Assembly (NCBI GenBank): GCA_037176845.1
Contig: JAYKXP010000299.1
Coordinates: 1-32,761, forward strand
From: Paramarasmius palmivorus
Lineage: Eukaryota; Basidiomycota; Agaricomycetes; Agaricales; Marasmiaceae
DNA length: 32,761 nucleotides
Reading direction: 5' to 3'
The number at the start of each line of letters is the position of its first letter. Position 1 is the first letter of the stretch. The translations under genes and the position numbers were made by a program. Positions 30,468 through 32,761 of this stretch are shown here, piece after piece. The notes under the pieces are model-generated. The model saw nothing but the letters and a program-made list of their open reading frames with translations, was not told where the DNA came from and ran no database searches.

Positions 30468-32761
30468 ATAAAAATCACATTTTTGAGGGAATATGTTCTA
30501 ATATGTTCTAAAAGCATGCTACTGCAATTGGGGGGCAGGAGAATGCAAAAAAAGCGGTCCAAATATGGTAATTCAGGAAAATGGCATGTTGGATCTTGGG
30601 CTACAGGGCAGATATTGACATGGAGTAAGTTGGAGGACCTAGATACATTAAATACAAGGCTGGAGACACCAAATAGTACATAGATTAGTGGGATAATGGT
30701 GTTTAAATATCAAAAATACTGAAAATCTCCGAAATTGGGGGAATAAGATTACAGGATGGGATGTAATGCAGCTAGGGCTTAGATGTTGTGGAACAGAGAT
30801 GATATATATGTCCCCTTGATGGGTTTACAATCCTGGAGAGCTGCCTATTTTTCCAGATTTATTACAGCTAAATTCGCATTTTTTGGACATTGGTAATACT
30901 ATACCAAAGGGAATGATTGGGATAGGCTAATTCTTGTTCATAACCCACTCTATGGTATACAGATGATGAATATATACTTGCCCAAGCACTCCTGTATGTG
31001 CAACACCTTGTTCAATCCAATGTATTGTACAGTTATGTAACACAGGCAGTAATACATGAATAGCACCTCAGGGAAGCATCCCAGCACCAAGGAGAGTTGA
31101 TAATCAAGTTCAGGCACTCAAAATACACTTTCATACTATGGAAGTACATTTTTTGAATACATCTGTATGTTGCTACATAAAAAATCACATTTTTAGGGGT
31201 TTTTATGCACTGGAGCATGGGGACTGCTCCTAAAATCACCAAAAGTGAATTAGAGACTGCTCACTATGCATAGAACAGGAATATCAATTGCCTCCATGAG
31301 TCCCATGACAGGAATCCTTATGCCAGATGCATCAATTCTTGTACAATCACAGAAAACATGTAATATTGATGTAGTATTACAGGGAGTGATCTGGGGGCTT
31401 GGGGAACCTCAAAATTGAATTCAGGGTGCAAAGCCACTTAAGAAATGTCCTAGGGTTTAAAGGAATTCAGTTACTGTAGCTTGAGATATGTCCAAGTTAT
31501 CTTTATAGGCTTATGTGTAAAGTACTTGCAATCAATCTTTAACTTGAATTGTCTGACCTTTTCATCTAGGTCTTCCAGACCATTAGACCACCCTAGAACT
31601 AGCAATACCAACTCTATGACATTAGAATATGAAGTATATAATACAATTTGGTGTCTAGTTGATCTCAGAATGCTTAATGAAAAGGTCAGACAATCCAAGT
31701 TAAAAGATTGATTGCAAGTACTTATACATAGCCTATAAACAAACTTAACATATCTCAGCTATAGTAATGGATTCCTTTCAAACCTGGATTGTTTCTTAAC
31801 TGATTTTTGATGCTGAATTTGATTTTGAGGTTCTCCAAGTCCCCAGATCACTCCCTGTAATACTACATCAATATTACATGTTTTCTGTGATTGTACAAGA
31901 ATTGATGCATCGGCATAAGGATTCCTGTCATGGACTCATGGAGGCAATTGATATTCCTGTTCTATGCATAGTGAGCAGTCTCTAATTCACTTTTGTGATT
32001 TTAGGAGCAATCCCCATGCTCCAGTGCATAAAAACCCCTAAAAATGTGATTTTTTTATGTAGCAACATACAGATGTATTCAAAAAATGTACTTCATAGTA
32101 TGAAAGTGTATTTTGGAGTGCCTGAACTTGATTATCAACTCTCCTTGGTGCTGGATGCTTCCCTGAGGTGCTATTCATGTATTACTGCCTGTGTTACATA
32201 ACTGTACAATACATTGGATTGAACAAGGTGTTGCACATACAGGAGTGCTTGGGCAAGTATATATTCATCATCTTATACCATAGAGTGGGTTATGAACAAG
32301 AATTAGCCTATCCCAATCATTCCTTTGGTATAGTATTACCAATGTCCAAAAAATGCGAATTTAGCTGTAATAAATCTGGAAAAATAGGCAGCTCTCCAGG
32401 ATTGTAAACCCATCAAGGGGACATATATATCATCTCTGATTCCACAACATCTAAGCCCTAGCTGCATTACATCCCATCCTGTAATTTTATTCCCCAATTT
32501 CGGGGATTTTCAGTATTTTTGATATTTAAGCACCATTATCCCACTAATCTATGTACTATTTGGTGTCTCCAGCTTGTATTTAATGTATCTAGGTCCTCCA
32601 ACTTACTCCATGTCAATATCTGGCCTGTAGCCCAAGATCAACATGCCATTTTCCTGAATTACCATATTTGGACCGCTTTTTTTGCATTCCCCTGCCCCCA
32701 ATTGCAGTAGCATGCTTTTAGACATATTATGAACATATTCCCTCAAAAATGTGATTTTTAT
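30468..32761. repeat. Giant inverted repeat, arms about 1.1 kb, open at window end
   Basis: The left arm (30468-31565) and right arm (31677-32761) are inverted copies, mostly differing by single substitutions and one-base indels (by eye well above 90 percent identity), around a 111-bp spacer (31566-31676). Examples are AAGCGGTCCAAATATGG near 30553 against its complement near 32670, and TTGTCTGACCTTTTCAT at 31549-31565 against ATGAAAAGGTCAGACAA at 31677-31693. The last base of the window still pairs (with 30468), so the true end lies outside. No coding frame of note is present in either arm. It may be a foldback transposon or an inverted duplication; a transcript through it would form a long double-stranded RNA. 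Confidence 0.9.

Noticed and set aside
30306..30683. 125-residue plus-strand frame at the left edge of the giant inverted repeat
   Set aside because: No protein-like pattern; it crosses the direct repeat and the inverted-repeat sequence, and the inverted copy shows no sign of codon-type conservation.

Overview
The window looks like a transposon-dense, probably methylated block of a basidiomycete (Agaricomycetes) nuclear genome. The evidence is fungal: short GT-AG introns of about 46-61 bp, a Plavaka (KDZ superfamily) transposase, Ty3/gypsy and copia proteins of the mushroom type, a fungal hAT transposase, a Tad-like LINE tail and a fungal NACHT NTPase fragment. I see no bacterial operons, no rRNA and no tRNA. 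The species cannot be named from this sequence. Only one gene-like object, a 129-residue two-exon frame at 20272-20707 (minus), has no break; almost everything else is dead or fragmentary.

Layout. 1-2945: Ty3/gypsy Gag tail, protease and RT, decayed. 2946-4134: a foldback element with 430-445 bp inverted arms carrying spaced TTTGTAAAAAGG motifs. 4135-7312: a hAT transposase on the minus strand, its C-terminus lost at the foldback junction and its 5' terminal repeats near 7200-7310. 7356-8230: a broken minus-strand gene, perhaps DUF6532-like. 8237-9840: LTR-like leader and a decayed gypsy Gag. 9917-11150, 12427-14090 and 17009-18713: three diverged minus-oriented copies of one LTR-like repeat, the middle one splitting a Plavaka transposase (11537-15948). 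16300-16616: LINE 3' end. 18790-20170: diverged repeated modules with intron-like segments. 20272-21405: NACHT fragment and small two-exon gene, both minus strand.

22465-29225 is a long Pro/Ser-rich reading frame (about 1,047 codons) split by a very young 3.6-kb copia element (23411-27022; two differences between 355-bp LTRs). Outside the copia insertion it has no frameshift, and every interruption is TGA, compatible with CGA to TGA change. 29226-30467 is AT-rich and holds an array of AGGTA-NN-TACCT palindromes on a roughly 30-bp step. 30468-32761 is a giant inverted repeat (arms about 1.1 kb, 111-bp spacer) that runs off the window.

The parts do not form a pathway. They record successive insertion, deletion and CpG-type mutation. 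The most unusual items are the TGA-only decay pattern, the young but catalytically damaged copia copy, the palindrome array, the two foldback structures and the small gene carrying a GGNFNNVSGD leader next to a NACHT remnant.
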